64,000 nt of DNA from Anaeramoeba ignava. Lineage: Eukaryota; Metamonada; Anaeramoebidae. The position numbers were made by a program, and so were the translations under genes. A model generated the notes under the pieces. The model was not told the DNA's origin and did not search any database. It was given only the letters and a program-made list of their open reading frames with translations. Shown here one piece after another: positions 1-11,834 of the stretch; position 1 is the stretch's first letter; every line of letters begins with the position of its first letter. The stretch spans positions 57,138 to 121,137 of the forward strand of contig JAPDFW010000140.1 of assembly GCA_028826165.1 (NCBI GenBank). Reading direction: 5' to 3'.

Positions 1-3000
1 ATCCTCCATTTCTGACTGCAAAATTTTCCCCCAATCAACAACCTCAAACTTCCCTTGTTTCAAAAATTTTGATTGATTTTCTTTCATTTTATAAATATTT
101 TCCATTCTTTTTGAATAATATTGCAATTTAATAAGAAAATCAGAAACTGAATCCTTTACAAATTTGTCTTGTCTCTCTTTTTCTCTTTGATATAATTGTT
201 GGAACTTAGATTTGATTTTTTCATTCTCTTCATTTTTTAGTTTTTGAATAGTTGGAATGATAGAATTTAATTTCTTTTTTTGAACCTTTTCAAATTTTGG
301 TGTTTCATTCACCATTTTAATAACTTTATTTATAAAACTTTCCAGTTTTTCAAATGTTTTGTTTGATTCCAAATTGTAAAATTGACTTCCAAGTTTCCTG
401 CAAATCTTAGCAATTTCTTCAACACTTTTCTCCATCAATTCTTCAAGACTAATTTTTAAAAGATCCTCAATTTCTTCTTTTGAATTATGCCTAATTTTCT
501 TCCAATTTTCCATATATTTTTCTGCAAAAATTGATTTATTATTTTGAAATCCAGTTCCATTTTCAGTCAATGGGAAAATATGCTTGTGAAGTTTTTGATA
601 AACTTTGATTTTTTCACTTGGATTGCCAATAAATTGGCCCCAAGGAAATTGCGTCAAAATTTTCTCGTGAATCTCAATAAAAGCGTCGATTGTATAAGCC
701 TCGATTCTATCACTACTATTTGTGATATCATCTTTATAACTTTGGTAATATCTTTTTCCACAATTATTAAAATTATAAGAGTAAACTAGATCACACCTTA
801 ATTTTCCCAAATCAATCGGTTCATTCAGAAAATTTGGGTCTGATAATTTCTTGATGAGATGAGTTGATAACGATTCCATCATGAAGCCTCGAAACTCAAG
901 AAATTTGATGTGATTTTGTTTCGAGTTATTAAACATTTTGGGTTGTGAATTTGAACGGAAAAATTCTGTTAAGTAATACAGATCAAATTGTGACATCAAA
1001 TCCAATTTGGGAACAGAAATAAAATCCAACTTCATAAACGAATTAAAAATGGATTCTGCAAAATTTTTTGGATAGTCCTTGTTTTTTGATTGAGATTGAA
1101 ATATTTTTTGAAAAAAAGTTTCTGTGCTCATCGATGCTTTTACTGGGGAATCATGATAAATCCACACAAGAGATGGAAAAAATCGGCTTAATCCTTGTTT
1201 TCTTTTATCTGTAATTGTAAAATGTTTCTCGTCCATTAAATTTGATAATGAAGATATAAAATCCAAATTTGGTTCTTCTTGATACTTCAAATTGACACAA
1301 ATTATTGTGCTCAATGAAACTAAAAGTGTTGCTATTTGCTTTTTTTGGACTTCAGTGTGATTCTTGTTTCCAAATCCTATTCCATTTAGGAAAACAAATG
1401 TTTCTATATGATCCTCAACTACTAAATCAAATGTTTTTTCATAAATCCAAATCTCAAATGTGTTATCTTCATCAAGAATAATTTGATTTGAATTAATTTC
1501 TGCTCCAAAAATCTGGTCAAGAATTTGGAAATTTACTAAAAAAATATTTTAAAATTAAATTTAAATTTAAAATTAAATTTAAAAATTATTTAAAAATTAA
1601 ATTGTACAATATTGATTTTCTCCGATCATCATCACAAAATGAACTGGATGTGAAATTTTTCCAATAATATCAACCTCTTTTTCGTTGTCAACAATTAATT
1701 TTTCATCTAATCCCAACTCAAACAACAGGTATCTTTCGTAAGATGATTTAGAAATCTTCTCTTTCGTAAAAGAATTGGTTTTTTCTTTGATTTTCGAATA
1801 TTGCTCCATTTCTTCATCAATTTTTTTGATTTGCTCATTAAAAAATTTTTTTTCTTTAATTAATTTTTCTTGTTCTTGCTTTAAATTATTCAATTCCTGG
1901 AAACCATCCAACTTTTTCATATCTTCTTCTTTTTTTTTTTCGGATTGAATTGTTTCCTCAAGAACTTCATTTTCTTTTGTTTTTGTTTTTAATCCTTCTT
2001 TTAAAGTATTAATTGAAGTTTTTAATTCTTGGATTTTGACTTCATTGGGATCTTTTTCGTCACTAACTTGCAAAAAAACTTGGTCCCATAATTCTTGGAA
2101 TTCTGTTTCGAAATTTAGATTTTGCTCATTCGACTTGGGAATTTTTAATTTTTGTTGATCTTTTAATTTTTGTTGATCTTTCAATTTTTGTTGATCTTCT
2201 AATTTTTGTTGATCTTCTAATTTTTGTTGATCTTCTAATTTTTGTTGATCTTCTAATTTTTGTTGATCTTCTAATTTTTGTTGATCTTCTAATTTTTGTT
2301 GATCTTCTAATTTTTGTTGATTCTTTTTATATTTCAATTCAAGTTCCTTCATTTCTTTTTCCATTTTTTCAAATTCTTCTTGGACTTTCTCAATCTTCTT
2401 TTTTTCCTTTTCAAAATCAGATTCAGAATCAGATTTCTTGGTATTTGCAACTTGGGGTGATTGCTTTATTTTCTTATCAATTTCTGCTAAACTCTCTTCA
2501 TTTGTTTTTACTTTCTGTTCAATTTCCGCAATTTGTTGACTTAAATTTCCTATTTTTTTGGATCTTTTTGTTTTTTCGATTGAAAATTTTTTTTTCCAAT
2601 TTTCTAAATCTTTTGCTTTTTGATTCAATAAATCTTCATTTTTTTTAACTAATTCTTGCAACTTGCTTTTCTCGATATTTTTTTGTTTGAATTGCGGATC
2701 AAGTTGTGGGGTATTTTGCATTGGCTTGATGTTTTTGAATTGGGGATTTTTTGAGTAAATTTGTTGAATAGATCTTTGTATCTGTGTGATTTGTTCTTGT
2801 AATTTTTGTGATGATTGTAGAAGATTTTGATACTCAATATTTTTTCTGCTTGATCTTATTTGAGGAGCTTTTGGATTTTTCTTTAATTCTTCAATTTCTT
2901 TCTGTACTTTTATTATTGTGTTATCGATTTGCTTTTTCTGTTGAATTTTTTCTTGTTTTTGATCCAATTTTGCGAAATAATTTTTTAGTTTTGGGTCATT

Positions 3001-4296
3001 TTGATTATATTGAATATTTTGGCTATTTTGATTATTTTGATTGTTTTTCTGTTTTAATTCTAAAATATTTTTCTCTAAATCTCCAATTTCTTTTTTCTTT
3101 TCTTCAATTTCTTGTTTTAATTTTTCCATTTCATCGCCTTCTTTTTTTATTTTTTCTTCTTCTTTAAATAAAAACGATTTAAAATTTTGTTCATTTTTTT
3201 GCTTTTCTTTGTGCATATTTGTCTTTTTTTGATTTAACTCATTGAGATCTTTTTCCGTTTTTTGGAATTCTTTTTGAAGATTCTTTTTTTCTTGCTGATT
3301 TAATGCTTCTCCTTTTTTTTCTTTTTGTTTTGATTTTTCTAATTGTTTTTGCAGTTCTTTTGCATTTGCTTTTTGTTCTTGAAGTGTTTTGGCTTTATTT
3401 TTTAGTTCTAAATCCAAATTTTCCATTTTTGTCTTCAGAGTTTGAGATTCTTGGTTTAATTTCTGTAATTTCTGTTGATTTTGTTGATTTTGTTGATGCT
3501 TTTTATTCAAATCATTTTCTAATTGATTGAAATTTTTTTCCACTTTTTCCTCTTTGTTTACAAATGAGATTTGTTTTAATTTTTGGAATTTCTTTTGAAA
3601 TTGTTTTATATCTTGATTAATTTTAGCTGATTCACTTTTATTATTTTTTGCTTTTAATTCCAATCGATTCAAAAGATTTTGGAGTTCTTCAATTTTTTCA
3701 TCTTTTAAAATTTCATTCAATTCATCTTTTATTTTTTGGAGGTTTTTTTCAATTTTTTGGATTTCCTTTTCTTTTAATTCAATTTCTTGATTATTTTTAT
3801 TTTTTAATGAACCAAGATTTTGGAATTTTGATCCTAATTTTTGATATTCTTGATTAATTTTGTTTTTTTCTTTTAAATCTTTCTCTAAAGAAGTTTTAAT
3901 TGTTTGAATTTGTGAATTTAATTCTAAGTTTTGCTTTTTTTCTTCTTCCAATATTTTATTTTCCGTTATTATTTTTGCTTTTAATTCTCCAATTTGACTT
4001 TCCAAATGCTGAATTATTGTTTTCAATGAATTAATATTTACTTCTTCTTTTTCTTTTTTTTCTTTTTCTTCTTTATGTTTTCCGGCAATTTCTTGCAATT
4101 TTTCTTGTTCTTTTTCAAATTCTTTTTCTTTTTCCTTTAATTTTTTATCTAATTCTGTATTTTCTTTCTGAATATTTTCGAGTTTTTCTTGAAATCTTTC
4201 ATTTTCTTCAACTCTCTTTAAATTTCGGACAAGTTCTTTTTGTTTTTCAATTTCTTTTAGAAATTTTTCTAATATTTGAATTTTATTATTTGACAT
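1..4296 (-). CDS. Coiled-coil protein fused to a GBP-like pseudo-GTPase domain (3' end outside window)
   Basis: Two exons are visible: 4296-1608 and 1535 to beyond position 1, joined across a 72-nt GT...AG intron (1536-1607). The splice leaves a T that forms a Leu codon, so residue 896 (Tyr) continues in frame for at least 511 more codons. Residues 1 to about 800 are nearly unbroken E/K/Q-rich coiled coil, with a KLEDQQ hexapeptide array near 657-717. From about residue 860 the protein resembles the large GTPase domain of guanylate-binding proteins: a hydrophobic strand at the P-loop position, FVFLNGIGFG where GBPs have a DTEG switch, and FPSLVWIYHDS where GBPs have the RD-type G4 motif. A helical region like the GBP C-terminus follows. 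The GK[S/T] of the P-loop and the DxxG Asp are absent, so I infer no GTP hydrolysis. Coiled coil and splice are seen directly; the GBP assignment is by motif order. Divergent from the palmitoyltransferase gene (164 bp between starts). Confidence 0.72.
2146..2330 (-). repeat. In-frame 18-bp coding minisatellite (KLEDQQ/KLKDQQ)
   Basis: About ten head-to-tail 18-bp units encode a hexapeptide within the coiled coil of the flanking gene. The units at the low-coordinate end have Glu changed to Lys. The unit length keeps the reading frame, so copy number can vary without breaking the protein. Confidence 0.85.
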
Positions 4297-4460
4297 TTAT
4301 TTGTAAAAAAAAAATGAAAAGTGGAATTAAAAATTATTTTTTTTTTCCTTTTTTTAATTATTTTTTTTTTCTCCTTTTGTTTTTTTTCATTTTTTTCAAA
4401 TTTCCGATTTTTCATTTTTCATTTTTCATTTTTTTCATTTTTTTCATTTTTTTTTTTCAA
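4297..4460. promoter_or_regulatory. Head-to-head intergenic spacer with TTTTTCAT repeats
   Basis: This 164-bp spacer separates two divergent start codons, so it should carry both promoters and 5' leaders. It is a pyrimidine-rich strand with repeated TTTTTCAT units and one TTTCCG. Similar runs precede many genes in the window (for example 15700-15745, 23345-23390, 29830-29875, 37430-37465). The promoter role is inference. Confidence 0.35.
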
Positions 4461-5776
4461 ATGTGTGATGAAGAAGATTGTGAAGGTTGTCCTTCTTGGA
4501 TTTTAGATATTCTTTATTGGCTTCCTCCAATTATATTAATTTTACTTGTTGTTTTAACTTATTATCCTTTAGTTGAAACTGATAAATTAATTACACAACA
4601 TCATTATTTAACAGGAACAATTTTAAATATTTTATATCATTTTTTTCTTTTTATGTATTTGATTACATTAATATTATCAGTTTTAACAAATCCAGGTGAT
4701 TCAAGAAAAATAACAAAATCAATTGTACATTTTAATTTTAATTTCAAATATAATTTTAATTTCAAATATAATTTTAATATTAATTTTAAATATAATTTTA
4801 ATATTAATTTTAATTTTAATTTTAATTTTAATTTTAATTTTATAATTTTAAAAGGATATTGAAAATGGAATTATTGGTGAAAAAAGATTTTGTAAAGTTT
4901 GTAATATTTATAAGCCAAATAGAGCTCATCATTGTTCTATTTGTAAACGATGTGTTTTAAAAATGGATCATCATGTAAATTTTTTAATTTTAATTTTAAT
5001 TTTAATTTTAATTTTAATTTTAATTTAATTTTAATTTTAATTTTAATTTTAATTTTAATTTTAATTTTAAATTTGATTTTAATTTTGATTTTAATTTAAA
5101 TTTTAATTTTAATTTTAATTTTTAATTTTAATTTTAATTTTTAATTTTGATTTTAATTTTAATTTTAATTTTAATTTTAATTTTGATTTTAATTTTTTAT
5201 CCGATTTTAAATTTTATAATTAGTGTCCTTGGATTTCAAATTGTGTTGGATTTTTCAATTATAAATATTTTATTTTATTCCTTATTTATTCATTTTTAAT
5301 TTCAGCAACTGCAGCAACTATTGTTATAATTTCATTTTTCATGCCACAAAATGATGAAATTTCACCTTTAGTATAATCTAATTAATTTTAATTTTAATTT
5401 TAATTTTAATATTAATTTTAATTTTAATTTTAATTTTAATATTAATTTTAATTTGAATTTTATAAATGAATTTTATAAATGAATTTTAATTTAATTTAAA
5501 TTGTAAAAGATAATTATTGGATCTGTTATTGCTATGATTATAGGATTTTCTTTTGTTATTACTTTAATTCCTTTTATTGCATATCATTTAGCACTTCTTG
5601 CAGAAAATATGACAACAATAGAAGATTCAAAAACAAAAAAAGATAATGAAAAACATATTTGGGATTTAGGATTAAAAAATAATCTTAAACAAGTTTTAGG
5701 TGAAAATTATCTTTTATGGTTTTTACCAACTTATATTTCTGTTAAAGGAGATGGTTTTAATTTTGAACATCGTTAA
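4461..5776 (+). CDS. DHHC-type protein S-palmitoyltransferase
   Basis: Four exons, 4461-4724, 4855-4974, 5224-5370 and 5510-5776, all join in phase 0 and give about 265 aa. I use the ATG at 4461 because upstream in-frame sequence is only T-rich leader. Exon 1 encodes two membrane segments. Exon 2 holds the cysteine-rich zinc-binding region ([20 protein letters not shown]). Intron 2 falls inside the catalytic signature: DHH ends exon 2 and CPW opens exon 3. Exons 3 and 4 supply two more membrane segments, then a TTxE-type motif (MTTIED). Four membrane spans, the DHHC-CRD and the TTxE motif are the complete family layout. The enzyme transfers palmitate from acyl-CoA via the DHHC cysteine to membrane proteins, usually at Golgi, ER or plasma membrane; its substrates cannot be told. 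The introns are mostly TTTTAA arrays. Confidence 0.93.
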
Positions 5777-5900
5777 AATAGATTATTTTCCGTTTTTTTT
5801 TTTTAAAGAAATTTTAATCAAATAAACTTTTTTTTTTAATTTAAATTTTTTTTTTCATTTTTTTTTCATTTTTTTTCTTTTTTGTTATTTTTTTTATTAA

Positions 5901-8900
5901 ATGAAAAATCAACTTTTATTTTTTTCTATTTTTATTTTTTTAATTTCTCAAACAATTTTCCAAAATAAACAAAATAAATTTTCAAATCAAATTTCAAATC
6001 AAATTCAAAAAGAATTTATTGTTTCTTTTAATGAATATAAACCTATTGATTATTGGAACTCTTACATTTATAAAATTATTAAAAATTTAAAAGGTTGTGA
6101 AATTGTAAATCGAAATTCACTAGCAATTCAATATCCAACTGATTTTATACTTATTAGAGTAAAAAAATTTAATTTTAATTTAATTTTAATTTTAATTTTA
6201 ATTTTAATTTAAATTTTAATTTTAATTTTAATTTAAAAATGAATTTGGAAATGAATTTGAAAATTAAAGATAAATTTAGAAAAAAAAGAAGAAATTTTTC
6301 AAAAATTTGAAAAAAATAAACAAATTCGATCAATTTCTGAAAACAAAGAAATCAAACAACAAATACAATCAATAACAGAAGAAATTGAAGAAGAAGAAAA
6401 TGAAGAAGAAAAATTTATTAGTATCAATAAAAGATCTCATACAAAATTTTCATTTGAAGGAGATGATTTAGAAGAAGAATTAGAAAATGAAGAAAAAAAA
6501 AACGAACGAATAAATCAAAGAAAAATATTGAAGAATAAAAACAACAAGGATGCAGCTTCACTTTTTAACGCCCCAGAAATCTGGGATCTTGGAGTAACAG
6601 GAGCCGGTATTAAAGTAGCTATTTTGGATACTGGATTATCAGAAAAACATCCACATTTTAAAAATATTATTGAAATTGTTGATTGGACTAATGAAAAAAT
6701 TACAAAAGATCAATTGGGTCATGGCACTTTTGTTTCTAGTTTAATCGCAGGTAAAGGTACTGATTGTAGAGGTTTGGCTCCTGATGCTGAAATTTATGTT
6801 TTTAGAGTTTTTACAAAGAATCATCGTAAATTATTCAAATCAAATTTAAATTAAATTTAAATCAAATTTAAATCAAATTTAAATCAAATCAAATCAAATT
6901 TAAATCAAATTTAAATCAAATTAAATCAAAATTAAATCAAATTTAAATCAAATTAAATCAAATCAAATTCAAATTAAATCAAATTTAAATCAAATTCAAA
7001 TCAAATTAAATCAAATCAAATTCAAATCAAATCAAATTTAAATCAAATTTAAATCAAATTTAAATCAAAATTAAATCAAATTCAAATCAAATTCAATCAA
7101 ATTTAAATCAAATTCAAATCAAATTTAAATCAAATTTAAATCAAATTTAAATCAAATTTAAATCAAATTTAAATCAAATTTAAATCAAATTTAAATCAAA
7201 TTTAAATCAAATTTAAATCAAATTCAAATCAAATTTAAATCAAATTTAAATCAAATTTAAATCAAATTTAAATCAAATTTAAATCAAATTTAAATCAAAT
7301 TTAAATCAAATTTAAATCAAATTTAAATCAAATTTAAATCAAATTTAAATCAAATTTAAATCAAATTTAAATCAAATTTAAATCAAATTTAAATCAAATT
7401 TAAATCAAATTTAAATCAAATTTAAATCAAATTTAAATCAAATTTAAATCAAATTTAAATCAAATTTAAATCAAATTTAAATCAAATTTAAATCAAATTT
7501 AAATCAAAATTTAAATCAAATTTAAATCAAATTTAAATCAAATTTAAATCAAATTTAAATCAAATTTAAATCAAATTTAAATCAAATTTAAATCAAATTT
7601 AAATCAAATTCAAATCAAAATCAAATCAAATTTAAATCAAATTTAAATCAAATCCAATTCAATTTTAAATCAAATTTAAATCAAATTTAAATCAAATTCA
7701 AATCAAATTCAAATCAAATTTAAATCAAATTTAAATCAAATTTAAATCAAATTTAAATCAAATTCAAATCAAATTTAAATCAAATTTAAATCAAATTTAA
7801 ATCAAATTTAAATCAAATTTAAATCAAATTTAAATCAAAATTAAATCAAATTTAAATCAAATTTAAATCAAATTTAAATCAAATTTAAATCAAATTTAAA
7901 TCAAATTTAAATCAAATTTAAATCAAATTTAAATCAAATTTAAATCAAAATTAAATCAAATCAAATTAAAATCAAATCAAAATTAAATCAAAATTAAATC
8001 AAATTTAAATCAAAATTAAAATCAAAATTAAATCAAAATTAAAAATAAAAACATAGTTTCTTATACATCATGGTTTCTTGATGCTTTTAATTATGCTATT
8101 TACAAGAAAATTCATATTTTAAATTTGAGTATTGGAGGTCCTGACTATAATGATTTACCATTTGTAGATAAAGTGAATGAAGCAACTTCAAATGGAATTA
8201 CTATTATATCTGCAATTGGAAATGATGGTCCAATTTATGGAACTCTTAATAATCCTGGTGATCAAATGGATGTAATTGGTGTTAGTGCAATAACTGAAAA
8301 TGATGAAATTTGTGATTTTTCTAGTCGTGGAATGTCAACTTGGGAACTTCCTTATGGTACTTTATACTTTGTTTCAATCAAATCAAATCTAAATTTAAAT
8401 CAAAATTCAAATCAAAATTAAATCAAATTTAAATCAAATTTAAATCAAATTCAAATCAAAATTAAATCAAATTTAAATCAAAATTAAATCAAAATTAAAT
8501 CAAAATTAAATCAAATTTAAATCAAATTCAAACCAAATTTAAATCAAAATTTAAATCAAATTTAAATCAAAATTTAAATCAAATTTAAATCAAAATTTAA
8601 ATCAAATTTAAATTAAATTTAAATCAAATTCAAATCAAATTTAAATCAAATTTAAATCAAATTTAAATCAAATTTAAATCAAATTTAAATCAAATTTAAA
8701 TCAAATTCAAATCAAATTTAAATCAAATTTAAATCAAATTTAAATCAAATTTAAATCAAATTTAAATCAAAATTAAATCAAATTTAAATCAAATTTAAAT
8801 CAAATTTAAATCAAATTTAAATCAAATTTAAATCAAATTTAAATCAAATTTAAATAAAATTTAAATCAAATTTAAATCAAATTAAATTTAAATCAAATTT

Positions 8901-11831
8901 AAATCAAATTTAAATCAAATTTAAATCAAAATTAAATCAAAATTCAAATCAAATTTAAATCAAATTTAAATCAAATTTAAATCAAAATTAAATCAAATTC
9001 AAATCAAATTTAAATCAAATTTAAATCAAATTTAAATCAAATTTAAATCAAATTTAAATCAAATTTAAATCAAATTTAAATCAAATTTAAATCAAATTTA
9101 AATAAAATTTAAATCAAATATTTTAAATCAAGGTTTTTGAAATTTTCAAATCAAATTTAAAATCAAATTCAAATCAAAATTAAATCAAATTTAAATCAAA
9201 TTCAATTCAAATTCAAATCAAATTTAAATCAAATTCAAATCAAATTCAAATCAAATTTAAATTTAATTTAAATCAAATTTAAATTTATTTTTAAAATCAA
9301 ATTTAAATAAAATTTAAATCAAATTTAAAATCAAAATTCAAATCAAAATTAAATATTCATTATTTATTTTTAAATTTAAAATTAAATTTATTATTTAATA
9401 TTTATTATTTATTATTTTTAATTTGGAAAGTGTAGAACTCTTTCTGGAACATCTGTTGCTTCACCAATTGTTGCAGGTTCAGCTGCTTTATTAGCAAGTG
9501 CAATGAAAAATGATATCAATCGTTATACTGTTAATCCTGGTATTTTAAAGCAAGTATTACTTGAAGGTGCTTCTTTAATTAAATTTCCACAATATGATTC
9601 TATATTAACAGATGGTTTTGCATTAAAAGATGGAATTGATTTCTCTTCAAATATTTTTGAACAAGGTTTTTTTTTGAATATTTTCAAATCAAATTCAAAT
9701 CAAATTTAATATTTAATATTTAATATTTAATATTTATTATTTAATATTTAATATTTAATATTTAATATTTATTATTTAATATTTAATATTTAATATTTAA
9801 TATTTATTATTTAATATTTAATATTTAATATTTATTATTTAATATTTAATATTTAATATTTATTATTTATTATTTATTATTTAATTTTTATTTATTTTTA
9901 TTATTTAATATTAAAAAAAAAGGAGCGGGAAAAATTAATTTAATCAATTCACTCAAACTTATTCAAGATTATGAACCACATGCAAGTATTTTTCCATCCG
10001 AAATTGATCTTACAAATTGTCCCTATTTCTGGCCATATTGCACACAACCATTATATTATTCAACACAACCTATAGCATTGAATTTAACAATAGTAAATGG
10101 GATGAATGTAGTTGGATTCATTTCGGAAAAACCAATTTTCAAACAGACATCAATAGAAATATTAAGTGGTGATGAACCTCTTCAAAATTCTGATTTAGTC
10201 TCACTATATTTTCATTATCCTGAAACAATATGGCCTTATTCAGGTTATTTCACTATTTTTATTCATGTTAAATCTTCTGCTCAACATTTTCATGGCTTTG
10301 TTTATGGTGAAGTTTCTTTTACAGTTAATTCTCCTGCAGATAAATTCTCAGAAATTGTTATCCCAATAAAATTGGAAATTATTCCCACTCCTTCTCGTAA
10401 TATGAGGATTTTATGGGATCAATTCCATAATATTAATTATCCATCTGGGTTTTTTCCAAGAGATGATCTTTCAGTGAAGGTAAATCAATATTATTAAATA
10501 TTAAATAAATATAAATATTAAAAATATTAAATATTAAATCAAAAATAATAAATAAAAATATTAAATATTAAATAAAAATTAAATAATAAATATTAAATAA
10601 TAAATAATAAATATTAAATATAAATATTAAATAATAAATAATAAATATTAAATATTAAATATTAAATATTATTAAATAAATATTAAATATTAAATATTAA
10701 ATAATAAATAATAATATTAAATATTAAATAATAAATAATAATATTAAATAAATATTAAATATTAAATATTAAATAATAAATATTAATAAATAGAATGATG
10801 CACTTGATTGGAGAGGAGACCATATCCACACAAACTTCCGAAAAATGTATCATTACTTACGAAAAAAAGGATATTTCATTGAAGTTCTATCGAATCCATT
10901 AACATGTTTCGAAGCAAAAAACTACGGAACATTATTAATAGTAGATAGTGAAGAAGAATTTTTCAAGGAAGAAATAAAGAAGATTGAAAAGGATATTTCT
11001 GAAGAAGATTTATCAATAATAATTTTCAGCGAATGGTACAATTTGGAAACAATTGAGGGGTTAATATTCACAGACAAAAACACGGACACACGATGGATCC
11101 CTGCAACAGGAGGAGCGAACATACCAGCATTAAACGAACTACTTGAAAGCTATGGAATCAAGTTTGGAGATCATATAATTTCGGGTGAATTTAGTATTTC
11201 CGGCGAAAGTGTAAAAATATCATCAGGAACAAGTATTTCTCAATTTCCTCAATCAGGAAAACTACTTTTTTCACTTGTCAAAGATGACACTACAAAAACT
11301 CTCGAAAGAGAGGCCTTATTAGGAATTTATGACCCGCCTCAGTCAAAAGGCTCCATTGTCGTTTTCGGTGATTCTTCTTGTCTTGATGAAACTAATACTC
11401 CCGATAAATTTCTTTGTTTCCAATTCTTGGATTTCCTTCTGAAATACACTTCTACTAAAAAATTGTCTTCTGTTCTTGAAGTCAAAATGGAGACGTTGGA
11501 AAATCCCTATTTCTCATTAAGGGTCAATCCCCCTTTTCGTCGTGATTTTTCTCAACTTTATCAATTTTCTAATGTTCTTTCTAAAAAAATTCCTCTTTGT
11601 ATTTTTCCTGAAGATCCCTTTGCTAATTTCCAACGCGCTAATAATCTTCGTCATAATCAAGAGGAAAATCATCTTATTCATTCTCGTTCTACTCGTTTTT
11701 CTAATTCTTCTTTGATATTCCCTATTTCCCTTATTTTCTTTACTTTGGCTTTTTTCATTTATTATTTTGGAACAAGAAAATCTTCTGCTGTTAATCCTTC
11801 AAATCTTGAAAATAAAACACATCTTGTTTAA
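5901..11831 (+). CDS. MBTPS1: Site-1 protease (S1P/SKI-1), subtilisin-family Golgi membrane protease; internal segment missing
   Basis: Visible exons: 5901-6158, 6270-6825, 8057-8356 (end uncertain), 9431-9665, 9923-10479, 10794-11831. They match metazoan and plant S1P in order: signal peptide, acidic prodomain, catalytic Asp in [13 protein letters not shown], catalytic His in [18 protein letters not shown], oxyanion Asn in SAIGNDGP, catalytic Ser in [10 protein letters not shown], then the long S1P-specific region ([47 protein letters not shown]) and one C-terminal membrane span near 11715-11775. Such proteases cleave membrane-bound transcription factors and other cargo in the Golgi lumen. 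The roughly 24 residues expected between [11 protein letters not shown] and CRTLSGTS (the KPDI/GAGV stretch) are not found. Introns 2 and 3 are 1.2 and 1.1 kb of arrays. Without the missing part the protein is about 980 aa, against about 1050 in human. Confidence 0.93.
6840..8050 (+). repeat. 11-bp array (AAATCAAATTT) filling S1P intron 2
   Basis: Nearly the whole intron 6826-8056 is an 11-bp unit with minor variants, about a hundred copies. On the transcribed strand the unit has C but no G, hence no AG or GT that could act as a splice site. Confidence 0.9.
8375..9350 (+). repeat. 11-bp array filling the S1P intron where an exon is expected
   Basis: Same AAATCAAATTT family as the previous intron, with more variants. 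The only internal AG is a CAAGGTTTTT near 9130. No sequence encoding the missing conserved S1P segment is visible here. Confidence 0.88.
9700..9915 (+). repeat. 7-bp array (AATATTT) in S1P intron 4
   Basis: The intron 9666-9922 is mostly AATATTT units with interspersed ATTATTT, ending in an A-rich acceptor. Confidence 0.8.
10495..10790 (+). repeat. AAATATTAAAT/AAATAAT array in S1P intron 5
   Basis: The intron 10480-10793 is pure A/T with 7-bp periodicity. Its boundaries are a GTAAAT donor and an AATAG acceptor. Confidence 0.8.
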
Positions 11832-11834
11832 GAA

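Noticed and set aside
2445-3857. Several 60-120 aa frames on the + strand within the coiled-coil gene
   Set aside because: Phe/Leu-rich complements of Glu/Lys codons; no start context, splice logic or domain.
5240-5330. Extra membrane protein exon in another frame near the DHHC third exon
   Set aside because: Fully explained by the CPW-containing exon of the palmitoyltransferase.
6840-8050. CRISPR-like array
   Set aside because: Units are 11 bp, contiguous and without unique spacers, and the region lies inside a eukaryotic intron.
9121-9150. CAAGGTTTTTG in the S1P intron as a hidden exon
   Set aside because: It gives AG immediately followed by GT, a zero-length exon at best. The surrounding sequence does not encode the missing S1P motif. 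Recursive splicing is possible but unsupported.
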